DNA of 64,000 nt from Amycolatopsis benzoatilytica AK 16/65. GTDB taxonomy: Bacteria > Actinomycetota > Actinomycetes > Mycobacteriales > Pseudonocardiaceae. Under the pieces are notes generated by a model. That model was given only the letters and a program-made list of their open reading frames with translations. It did no database searches and had not been told where the DNA came from. Shown one piece after another: positions 43,951-51,006 of this stretch (position 1 is its first letter; each line of letters opens with the position of its first letter). Made by a program: the position numbers and the translations under genes. Location of the stretch: NCBI RefSeq assembly GCF_000383915.1, contig NZ_KB912942.1, forward strand, positions 5,574,537 to 5,638,536, in the 5' to 3' direction.

Positions 43951-45077
43951 AAACCCAGTGCGCTCAACAGGAACGCGGTGACGGCGGCGCGGTGCTCCGG
44001 GCCGTCGCGCCACCGCAGCCGCCGGCCGGTTTCGACCACCACGCCGAAGCCCGCGTGCACCAGCACGCGGGCTTGGTGCGGGTCGAGCTCCGGCCGGGCG
44101 AGCCGGAGTTCTCGTTCCCAGACTGCGATGTGCTCGCGCTGCGCCTGAATCAGCGGCTGCTGGAGCGCGGCAGGCAAACCGCCGACTTCAGCGGCAGCGA
44201 CGTTGGTCAACGCGGTGTGTTCGAAGCTGTAGGCCACGTACGTCGCGGCCAGCAGCGGCAGAGCGCGCGAACCGGTTGTCCCGTGCAGATTTCGCTCCAC
44301 TGCTTGCGCCAGCAGCCCGGCGGCCTGCAGGCACGCCGCCGCTAGGATCTCGGCCTTGTTGGGGAAATGGCGGTAAAGCGCGGACGGCACGAGCCCGACC
44401 GCCTCCGCGATCCGGGCGTTCGTGACCGCGGCGAACCCGTCTCGGTCGAACAGCGGGACGGCGGCCGCGATGATCTCCGCGCGCCGGGTCTTGGGCGCGG
44501 GCTGCGCCGGAAGCTCGACGGACGGCGCAGCCGACGAAGAAGCGGCGGCTACCCGCATAGCGGCTTCGGTCAACAGGTCTTCCGCTCGGCGCTGGGCGAT
44601 CGAGGTGTGGTGCATCGTGACGGACCCGATCGCGCCGAGCGCCGCCACCGCGCGGAGATCCGCGTCCGGCGACGGCTGGACCGCTTCGGTCACGCGCGCG
44701 ACGACCTGCGCGAACTTCTCGCTCAGCTGGCGCCGGTCGGCACGTTCGAGATAGCGGGACTCCCAGCGGTACAGGCCGCCGGAAGCCCGGTGCGCGACGG
44801 TGACCCGGGCGACGGCGCGGAGCACGTCGGCCAGCGGCGCGCCGGGCGGAGCCAGGGCAGCGACGAGCCGGTCCGCCATGACGTTCGCGCATTCGGTGAA
44901 CAGCGCGTACTTGTTCGGGAAGTGCCGATACAGGGCGGCCGCGGTGATCCCGACCGCGGCGGCGATCTCTTCCATCGACGCCGCGTGGTACCCGCGTTCG
45001 CTGAACGCCCGTCCGGCCGCTGCGACAATGAGCTGCCGCCGGTTGCGCGGCCGGACCGCCGGCGTCCCGGCGGTCAC
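43947..45077 (-). CDS. Double-headed TetR-family regulator
   Basis: 376 residues from GTG 45075-45077 (a TTG at 45122 would add 15). There are two complete TetR DNA-binding domains in one chain: RRQLIVAAAGRAFSERGYHA...ALYRHFPNK near the N-terminus and RRAEIIAAAVPLFDRDGFAA...ALYRHFPNK near residue 200. Each is followed by a helical ligand domain. Normal TetR proteins are about 200 residues, so this is a tandem fusion that could bind two operator halves as a monomer. It converges on lcp with overlapping stops; control of lcp or of lipid/acyl metabolism is possible. Confidence 0.87.
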   Translation of the reverse strand: MTAGTPAVRPRNRRQLIVAAAGRAFSERGYHAASMEEIAAAVGITAAALYRHFPNKYALFTECANVMADRLVAALAPPGAPLADVLRAVARVTVAHRASGGLYRWESRYLERADRRQLSEKFAQVVARVTEAVQPSPDADLRAVAALGAIGSVTMHHTSIAQRRAEDLLTEAAMRVAAASSSAAPSVELPAQPAPKTRRAEIIAAAVPLFDRDGFAAVTNARIAEAVGLVPSALYRHFPNKAEILAAACLQAAGLLAQAVERNLHGTTGSRALPLLAATYVAYSFEHTALTNVAAAEVGGLPAALQQPLIQAQREHIAVWERELRLARPELDPHQARVLVHAGFGVVVETGRRLRWRDGPEHRAAVTAFLLSALGF

Positions 45078-45191
45078 TGCGGACCCCGAGCGCGCGGATG
45101 CCTGACCATGCCGGCCAGTCAATCACGCGCGAGGCGCGGTTTCACCCGGGGTGACGCACCCGGAAACAGCGGAGAGCAGGCCGTCCAGGCG

Positions 45192-45246
45192 GGTCGTGAA
45201 GGGAACATTGAGGGACTCTGATTCCCTCAATGTTCCCTTCACGACC
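45192..45246. repeat. Family-B hairpin repeat, copy 4
   Basis: Outer arms GGTCGTGAAGGGAACATTG with matching complement ending at 45246; the inner arm TTGAGGGA...TCCCTCAA differs from copies 1-3 but stays complementary. The loop contains CTCTGATTCC. It lies between two minus-strand genes. Confidence 0.85.
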
Positions 45247-45271
45247 TCTCCAAGGGCCAGGACAGCGCCGC

Positions 45272-45928
45272 TCACCGCCACTCCCGGAGCCACTCCAGCA
45301 GTCCCGGATCACGCAGCGAGGACACCACCAGGTCCGCCGGAAACTCCTTCCCCGGCAGCGTCGGCACCCCCACCACCGGCATCCCGGCCGCCCGAGCCGA
45401 ACGCAGGCCGGTCATCGAGTCCTCGAACGCCAGCGCGTCCGCCGGTGCCACTCCCAGCCGGGCGCACGACGTCAGGTACAGCTCGGGGTCCGGCTTCGGC
45501 GCGGCGACCTCGTCCGCGGCCACACTGACCGCGAACTCGAAACCGCCCCGTGCCAAGGCCGCCGCCAGCAACGCGCGCGGCGAATTGCTGGCCACTGCGA
45601 CCGGCATCGCCGCCGCGGCCAGCTCGACGAGTTCGTGCGCGCCCGGCATCGGTTCCGCCTTCGCGGTGACGACTTCGGTCACCATCGCCAGCAGGTCCGC
45701 CTCGATCGCCCGGCCGGTTCCCGGTTCCCCGAACACCTCAGCCATCGTGTCCGCCGCCGCGGCGAGGGACTTGCCGATGACCAGCGCCTTCTGCTCCGGG
45801 CCGAACGGCAGGCCGTGCCGGGCGAACAGTTCGGTCTCGGCCACCGACCAGCATGGTTCGGTGTCCATCAGCAGGCCGTCGCAATCGAAGACGACGGCTC
45901 GCGGCTTCCACGCGTACAGCTCGGACAT
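45272..45928 (-). CDS. HAD-superfamily hydrolase (beta-phosphoglucomutase/phosphatase-like)
   Basis: 218 residues. Motif I is VVFDCDGLLMDTEP (nucleophile Asp at about residue 15), motif II VAVASNSPRALL, motif III Lys in VAAPKPDPELYL and motif IV AFEDSMTGLRSARAAGM. The small alpha-helical cap places it in subfamily I near phosphoglycolate and beta-phosphoglucomutase enzymes; the substrate is not evident. GGAGGGG before the ATG at 45926-45928 supports the start. Divergent from the cupin regulator. Confidence 0.9.
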   Translation of the reverse strand: MSELYAWKPRAVVFDCDGLLMDTEPCWSVAETELFARHGLPFGPEQKALVIGKSLAAAADTMAEVFGEPGTGRAIEADLLAMVTEVVTAKAEPMPGAHELVELAAAAMPVAVASNSPRALLAAALARGGFEFAVSVAADEVAAPKPDPELYLTSCARLGVAPADALAFEDSMTGLRSARAAGMPVVGVPTLPGKEFPADLVVSSLRDPGLLEWLREWR

Positions 45929-46000
45929 GCGTTCCCCTCCAGACGGCGGCCGGGCCGCCAGTCTGCCAGCGGGCAGCGGCCGCTCGGCGATAATGGCCGG

Positions 46001-46537
46001 GTGACCGTGACGAGGATCCGCGAATTCCGCTCCCAGCGGGGCCTGACCGTGCGCGAGCTGGCCGACCAGGCGGGCGTGTCGACCGGGCTGATCAGCCAGG
46101 TCGAACGCGGCGTCACCGACCCCAGCCTGGAAACCATGCGGCGGATCGCCGAGGTGCTGGAAGTCCCGCTGTTCAGCCTGTTCCAGGAGCCCGACGAACA
46201 GTCCGTCGCGGTGATCCGCGGCGCCGACCGGTACCGGATCTCCTCGCCGCACCACGCGATCACCTACACCCGGGCCTCTCCTGGCGGTGCGAAGCTCGAA
46301 GTGCTCGAAGGCGTGCTCGAACCCGGCGGCGTGTCGGCCGACGAGCCGCGGTCGCATCCGTCGCAGGAGTGCGTGGTGGTGCTCGCCGGGGAGCTGACCG
46401 TCCAGGTCGGCGAGCAGACGCACGTGCTGGCGGCGGAGGACAGCTGCACCTTCGATTCCTCGATCCCGCACCGGTTCCGAAACGACAGCACGACCGCCGC
46501 ACGGTTCCTGGTGAGCGTCACGCCGCCGAGCTACTGA
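46001..46537 (+). CDS. XRE-type helix-turn-helix regulator with cupin domain
   Basis: 178 residues. The N-terminal HTH has RIREFRSQRGLTVRELADQAGVSTGLISQVERGVTDPSLETMRRIAEVLEV, and the C-terminal cupin_2 domain has GGVSADEPRSHPSQECVVVLAGELTV and the late SIPHRFRN metal-type His. This domain pair is common in regulators of amino-acid or polyamine metabolism (PuuR-like). Start GTG 46001. Divergent from the HAD gene over 72 bp; its target is probably local. Confidence 0.88.
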   Translation: MTVTRIREFRSQRGLTVRELADQAGVSTGLISQVERGVTDPSLETMRRIAEVLEVPLFSLFQEPDEQSVAVIRGADRYRISSPHHAITYTRASPGGAKLEVLEGVLEPGGVSADEPRSHPSQECVVVLAGELTVQVGEQTHVLAAEDSCTFDSSIPHRFRNDSTTAARFLVSVTPPSY

Positions 46538-46662
46538 CGCGGGAGCGCGCTGCTTCCGGCGCGCTTCCCCGGTTTTCCGGATCGTGCCCTCCGGCCGGTC
46601 GAGTTACCGTCGATCCGTTCGTCTTCCACTAGGACGACGCCGGACCGGCTCCTGGAGGACAC

Positions 46663-47034
46663 ATGCAGTACCTGCTGGTGATCTACAACTGCGACCGCCC
46701 CGAACCCGGAGATCCGCGCTTCCCGGAGGCGCTGGCCAGGGTGAACGCGTTCGCCGACGAGTGCAAACGGCGCGGCGCGTTCGTGTCCGGGCATCCGCTG
46801 CAGGGCGAGCACACCGCCACCACGGTCAGCGTCCGCGAGGGAAAGACGCTGGTCACCGACGGGCCGTTCCTGGAGACCCACGAGCACCTCGGCGGCATCT
46901 ACGTGCTGGACTGCCGCGACCTCGACGAGGCGCTCGAACTCGCCGCGCTGTGCCCGATGGCCGAGGTCGGCACGATCGAGGTCCGGCCGGTCGCCGGCGT
47001 GCCCGGGCTCGACCACCGGGCCGCGGGGGCATGA
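46663..47034 (+). CDS. YciI-related DGPF-domain protein
   Basis: 123 residues: MQYLLVIYN start, the DGPFLETHEHLGGIYVLDCRDLDEAL block that names the DGPF/YCII family, and an AEVGTIEVRPV end. These small proteins are almost always next to ECF sigma factors of the ECF42 group and are thought to take part in their signalling. The stop overlaps the sigma gene start (ATGA). Preceded by GGAGGACAC, a good ribosome site. Confidence 0.9.
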   Translation: MQYLLVIYNCDRPEPGDPRFPEALARVNAFADECKRRGAFVSGHPLQGEHTATTVSVREGKTLVTDGPFLETHEHLGGIYVLDCRDLDEALELAALCPMAEVGTIEVRPVAGVPGLDHRAAGA

Positions 47035-48230
47035 CGCTGCTGCACGAGACCTACCGCGAGCACCGGGCGCGGATGCTCGCCGCGCTGGTCCGTGTCCTCG
47101 GCGATTTCGAACTGGCCGAAGACGCGCTGCAGGACGCGTGCGCGCTCGCGCTGCGCAAGTGGGACGAGGAGCCGCCGGACGACCCGATGGCATGGCTGCT
47201 GACCGCTGCCCGCAACAGCGCTGTCGACCGTCTTCGCCGGGCCCGGCGCGGTCAGCAGAAGCTTGCCCAACTCGACGCTCCGGCAGTGGCGAGCAATGAA
47301 CCACCGGACGAGCGGCTGCTGGAGATCGGCGACGAGCGGCTCAGCCTGATCTTCACCTGCTGCCACCCCGCGCTCGCCGAGGAGGCCCGCGTGGCGCTCA
47401 CACTGCAGGCGGTGGCCGGGTTGACCGCCGGCCAGATCGCGCGCACGTTCCTGGTCAGCGAGGCGACGCTGGCGCAGCGGCTGGTACGGGCGAAACGCAA
47501 AATCCGCGACGCCGGGATCAGCCTCGCGGTGCCGCCCGACCACTTGCTGTCCGAACGGCTTTCCGGCGTGCTGGCGGTGCTGTACCTCGTCTTCACCCAG
47601 GGATACACCTCGCCGGAGCACCGCGAACTGTGCCGCGAGGCGATCCGGCTGGCCAAGCTGGTCGCGACTCTGATGCCGGACGAACCGGAAGCGCTCGGGC
47701 TCGTCGCCCTGCTGCTGGCGCACGACTCGCGCGCCGCTGCCCGGCACGCCGCGGACGGCGCTGTCGTGCTGCTTGCCGATCAGGACCGAAGCCGGTGGGA
47801 CAGCGACGAAATCGCCGAAGCTGTCGGGCTGCTTGGTCGAGCGTTGCGGTTCGGAACAACCGGCCCGTACCAAGTCCAAGCCGCGATCGCCGTCCAGCAC
47901 GCGCTGGCGCCGTCGGCCGCGGAGACCGACTGGGCGGCGATCGCCGGACTCTACGACCGGCTCTATGCCATGACTCCGTCGCCGGTGATCGCGTTGAACC
48001 AGGCCGTCGCTCTCGCCGAAGTGCACGGCCCAGCCGAAGGTTTGGCGCTTATTGAGCGCATCGACGGCCTGGACCGCTACCACCTGCTGCACGCTGCCCG
48101 CGCCGACCTGCTGCGCCGATCCGGCCGCTCCGCGGAGGCGGCCGAAGCCTACCGCCGCGCTTATGCCCTGGCCGCGAACCCGGCCGACCGGCGCTACCTC
48201 GCCGATCGCCTGTCCACGTTGGAGCCCTGA
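47031..48230 (+). CDS. ECF42-type RNA polymerase sigma factor with C-terminal TPR-like domain
   Basis: 399 residues. Region 2 (MLAALVRVLGDFELAEDALQDACALALRKW, then WLLTAARNSAVDRLRR) and region 4 (GLTAGQIARTFLVSEATLAQRLVRAKRKI) are followed by the long helical DUF6596/TPR extension (SGVLAVLYLVFTQGY and later LYDRLYAMTPSPVIALNQAVALAE). No anti-sigma gene is present, in keeping with this group, where the extension is thought to control activity. It is translationally coupled to the YciI-like gene before and the AhpD-like gene after (TGATG). Confidence 0.93.
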   Translation: MTLLHETYREHRARMLAALVRVLGDFELAEDALQDACALALRKWDEEPPDDPMAWLLTAARNSAVDRLRRARRGQQKLAQLDAPAVASNEPPDERLLEIGDERLSLIFTCCHPALAEEARVALTLQAVAGLTAGQIARTFLVSEATLAQRLVRAKRKIRDAGISLAVPPDHLLSERLSGVLAVLYLVFTQGYTSPEHRELCREAIRLAKLVATLMPDEPEALGLVALLLAHDSRAAARHAADGAVVLLADQDRSRWDSDEIAEAVGLLGRALRFGTTGPYQVQAAIAVQHALAPSAAETDWAAIAGLYDRLYAMTPSPVIALNQAVALAEVHGPAEGLALIERIDGLDRYHLLHAARADLLRRSGRSAEAAEAYRRAYALAANPADRRYLADRLSTLEP

Positions 48231-49111
48231 TGAGACTGTCCATTCTCGACAACGGACATCGCTTGCGCGCCAAGCTTTTCCTGGCCATGACCGGGAAGAA
48301 CCCGCCGGACATCGTGAAGATGCTGCTGTACCGACCCGGCTTCCTCACCCGGCCGTTGCTGGACCTCACCGCGCCGGCCATGCGCGGACCGTCGTTCTGG
48401 ACGCCCGGCGAACGCGAGTTCTTCGCGATGTCTACCGCGGTGCTGCACGAGTGCCCGTTCTGCATCGAATCGCACACCGAGCTGATCCGGTTGGCCGGGC
48501 AAGGCGAGATCGATCCCGACGCGCCCGAATCCGCCCGTGCGGAAGTGCTTGCCGCGCGCGCCTTCCTGGAAACGGTGACACTGCGTCCGGACCAGATCAC
48601 GCGACCGGAGCTGCCGGTGCCCGCGATCAACGAGGCACTGCGCGTGAATCTGGTGTGGAACATCGTGAACCGCCTGGCCAACGCGTTCGGCTTCGTCCTG
48701 CGCGACGGCCAGCTGCAGAGCGGAACCCGTGCGCTGCATCGCTTCGGTTACCGGTTCCCCGGCTTCCTCCTCGCCGGCGGACCGGCTGGCACGCATCAGG
48801 ATCCGGTGGAAGAGATGCGATATTCGGTCTTCACCGCTCCCGCGTTGACGGACGCGGGGCTTCGAGCGGCAGCCGGTCGCGGAGAAGGACTTCCCGCGCC
48901 GTTGGACGCCTACACCGCGAAGGTCCGTGACGCGTCGTACCGGATCACCGACGCGGACTTCGCCTTGCTCGCGAAGGGTTATTCGGAATACGAGGTTTAC
49001 GAAATTACCGTCGCCGCCGCGGTCGGCGCTGCGTTGCGCAGCTTCGACGCTGGGCTGCAGGCGGCTGTCGAGAATCGGCCGGGCAGTTCGTCCTCTGGTA
49101 CGTCAACCTGA
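48230..49111 (+). CDS. AhpD-like carboxymuconolactone decarboxylase family protein
   Basis: 293 residues. The redox core HECPFCIESHTELI has the CxxC plus His pattern of AhpD alkyl-hydroperoxide-reductase partners. The protein is longer than AhpD (about 175) and has an added C-terminal half (from about residue 130) with helical EALRVNLVWNIVNRLANAF. It starts at the ATG 48230, overlapping the sigma stop. As the last coupled gene of the YciI-sigma unit it is probably a target and part of a peroxide or thiol response. Confidence 0.82.
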   Translation: MRLSILDNGHRLRAKLFLAMTGKNPPDIVKMLLYRPGFLTRPLLDLTAPAMRGPSFWTPGEREFFAMSTAVLHECPFCIESHTELIRLAGQGEIDPDAPESARAEVLAARAFLETVTLRPDQITRPELPVPAINEALRVNLVWNIVNRLANAFGFVLRDGQLQSGTRALHRFGYRFPGFLLAGGPAGTHQDPVEEMRYSVFTAPALTDAGLRAAAGRGEGLPAPLDAYTAKVRDASYRITDADFALLAKGYSEYEVYEITVAAAVGAALRSFDAGLQAAVENRPGSSSSGTST

Positions 49112-49127
49112 GGAAAGGATTGTCCCG

Positions 49128-49463
49128 ATGCCCGGACAGATCAACTGGCTGGAAATCCCGGCCGCCGACACCGCGAAGGCCCGCGCCTTCTACACCGCGC
49201 TGTTCGGCTGGAGCACTACCGATTTCGGCGAGGACTACCACGTGCTGGGCGACGGCCCGGCTGGCGCGATCGCACCGGCCGCAGCCGATTTCACCCACCC
49301 GCGGGTCTACTTCGCGACTGACGACATCGACGCGTCCGTCAAGCGGCTGCACGAACTCGGCGGGCAGAGCGGCGAGGTGCGGGACGTGCCAGGGGTCGGC
49401 CGGATCGCCCAGTGCCGCGACGACCAGGGGACGCCGTTCAGCCTGTACGAACCGGCTGGGTGA
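49128..49463 (+). CDS. VOC-family (glyoxalase/bleomycin-resistance-like) protein
   Basis: 111 residues with one beta-alpha-beta-beta-beta repeat pair: WLEIPAADTAKARAFYTALFGW is the classic opening, and PRVYFATDDIDASVKRLHELGG and RIAQCRDDQGTPFSLYEP close the fold. The final Glu-type metal position is in LYEP. Substrate unknown. Start ATG 49128 after GAGGAAAGG. It ends at a bidirectional hairpin and probably belongs to the sigma operon. Confidence 0.87.
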   Translation: MPGQINWLEIPAADTAKARAFYTALFGWSTTDFGEDYHVLGDGPAGAIAPAAADFTHPRVYFATDDIDASVKRLHELGGQSGEVRDVPGVGRIAQCRDDQGTPFSLYEPAG

Positions 49464-49464
49464 A

Positions 49465-49502
49465 ACAAAAAACGGCGGCTGAGCGCGTTCGCTCAGCCGC
49501 CG
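49465..49502 (-). terminator. Bidirectional terminator between VOC and lipoprotein genes
   Basis: 13-bp perfect stem CGGCGGCTGAGCG (49473-49485, complement 49490-49502) with loop CGTT. On the minus strand it is followed by TTTTTTGTTT, so it ends the lipoprotein transcript well. On the plus strand it has only a weak tail. Confidence 0.85.
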
Positions 49503-49513
49503 ATCCCCCGGGG

Positions 49514-50407
49514 TCAGGGGTGGTACAGCTCCTTCACCACGTCGATCCGGTCGTCCTGGTCGACGTGGATCTGCGCGGCGGGCGGGTTCGCGCCGGTCAG
49601 CGCGGTCATCAGATCCTGCGGGGAGCAGGCCTTCGAGCCGATGCCGTCGCCGTCGACGGTCACGTCGCCGCCCGAGCACAGCGTGGCCGCGCTGAACACC
49701 TGGTCGCGGTCGCTCAGCGGGAGCCGGTAGGTCTTGCTGTCGCCCGGAACCGGCGTGAAATGCCCGTCGTCCGCGCCGCCGGACTTCCACAGGATCAGCT
49801 GGAACTGCGCCATCCCGGCGGCCTTGTCGTAGCCGGTGAACCGCACGGTCTGCGTGGTGTTCGGGAAGCGGCGCTGCACCGGGTCGGCGCTGACCGTCTT
49901 CGCGCCGACCGGCGCGGTCTTGATCATCAGGCCGGTCGCGCCCTTGCCGCAGTTCACCACGCCCTGCGCGAGTTCGTCGCCCGCTCCCAGCGCGCAAGTC
50001 CAGTCGCCCGCGACGTCCAGCACCCGCTTGCCCGGGCCTTCCCCCTTGGTGGGCACCAGTTTGTAGTACTGGGACATCACGGTGAACGCTTCGGTACAGC
50101 CAGGGATGCTGCCGTCGGTGCTCCGCATCGCGATCAGGTTCATCTGCTTGCCGCCGGCCGGGCCGACCGTTCCGCCGCGCACACTGCAGTTGACGTTGCC
50201 GTCGCTGTCCCTCTCCTGGGTGACGGCGGCGCTCCCGCCGGAACCGCCCTGCGGAGCAGACTTGGCCGCGACCGGCGCGGTACCGGCGGCCGACGCGGAA
50301 CCGTTTGCCGCGACGCTGTTTCCGCTGCACGCGGAAAGGAGCGCGGTCGCCGCGACCGCTCCCCCGGCCATGATCAGCTTCATCGACTTCATCGCAGTGA
50401 ACCCCAT
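49514..50407 (-). CDS. Secreted lipoprotein of unknown function
   Basis: 297 residues. The signal is MKSMKLIMAGGAVAATALLSACSG, with lipobox LLSAC giving an N-terminal lipid-modified Cys. A Ser/Gly/Ala-rich linker follows, then a beta-rich domain with about six further cysteines (NCSV, IPGC, WTCAL, VNCG, TLCS, SKACS), which could form disulphides. The end is IHVDQDDRIDVVKELYHP. No family was recognised. GGGGAG six bases before the ATG at 50405-50407 fixes the start. Confidence 0.8.
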   Translation of the reverse strand: MGFTAMKSMKLIMAGGAVAATALLSACSGNSVAANGSASAAGTAPVAAKSAPQGGSGGSAAVTQERDSDGNVNCSVRGGTVGPAGGKQMNLIAMRSTDGSIPGCTEAFTVMSQYYKLVPTKGEGPGKRVLDVAGDWTCALGAGDELAQGVVNCGKGATGLMIKTAPVGAKTVSADPVQRRFPNTTQTVRFTGYDKAAGMAQFQLILWKSGGADDGHFTPVPGDSKTYRLPLSDRDQVFSAATLCSGGDVTVDGDGIGSKACSPQDLMTALTGANPPAAQIHVDQDDRIDVVKELYHP

Positions 50408-51006
50408 TGCGTGCTCCCCTGTGCCCGTGTGGTGGCGAATCTCTGCACCCTGAGACGCGAAGCACCGGACCGCGTTGCCCGCGACTCCCGCCAACGGGCA
50501 ACGTTGCCCCAATGGCCGCCGCGGCCCGGTCCGCGAGGGCAGGCTGTCAGCGGGCGGGCCAACCTGCACGACACTGCGCGCCTGGGTCACGAACGGCTGA
50601 GCGACAGTCGACCAAGAGAGTGCGGCAGAAACCGGTCACCCGGCCTACCCGACTGCACTCAGACCCCAGCTGATTCCGGTGCGAAACGAACTGCTCCGCC
50701 GGACCTTTCCGGCGGATCGCCGGATGCCGTGGTGCGCGCCTCCGCACAGCTGATCAGCAGCTGCCCGGTGTGCGCGATGGGGTCGCGGGTCAGGCCCGCC
50801 TCCCGGCCGCCCGCCCCGCGTCGTGCGGCAACGCCGCGGCCAGCAACGCTTTGCGCTCGCCGGCGATGCCGCCGCACCGGCACCCGGAACGGCCCCGAGG
50901 AGCGAAGGCCGCCCAGTCGGTGTTCAACGGCGAGGTCCCGGGCGAACCTCCGTGACCGCGTTGCCCGGCCGGCGGCAGGCACCGCCGGCCGGGCAACGTC
51001 CGGTTC
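50408..51006. other. Gene-poor region between lipoprotein and Mo-hydroxylase operon
   Basis: No complete gene is seen. A minus-strand frame at 50790-50996 (TTG start, 68 codons, with WAAFAPRGRSGCRCGGIAGE and LLAAALPHD) has almost perfect third-position GC and may be a remnant or an unrecognised small gene downstream of the Mo subunit. Another frame at 50659-50800 (LTRDPIAHTGQLLISCAEAR) looks partly coding. They could be two pieces of one decayed reading frame. Confidence 0.35.
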
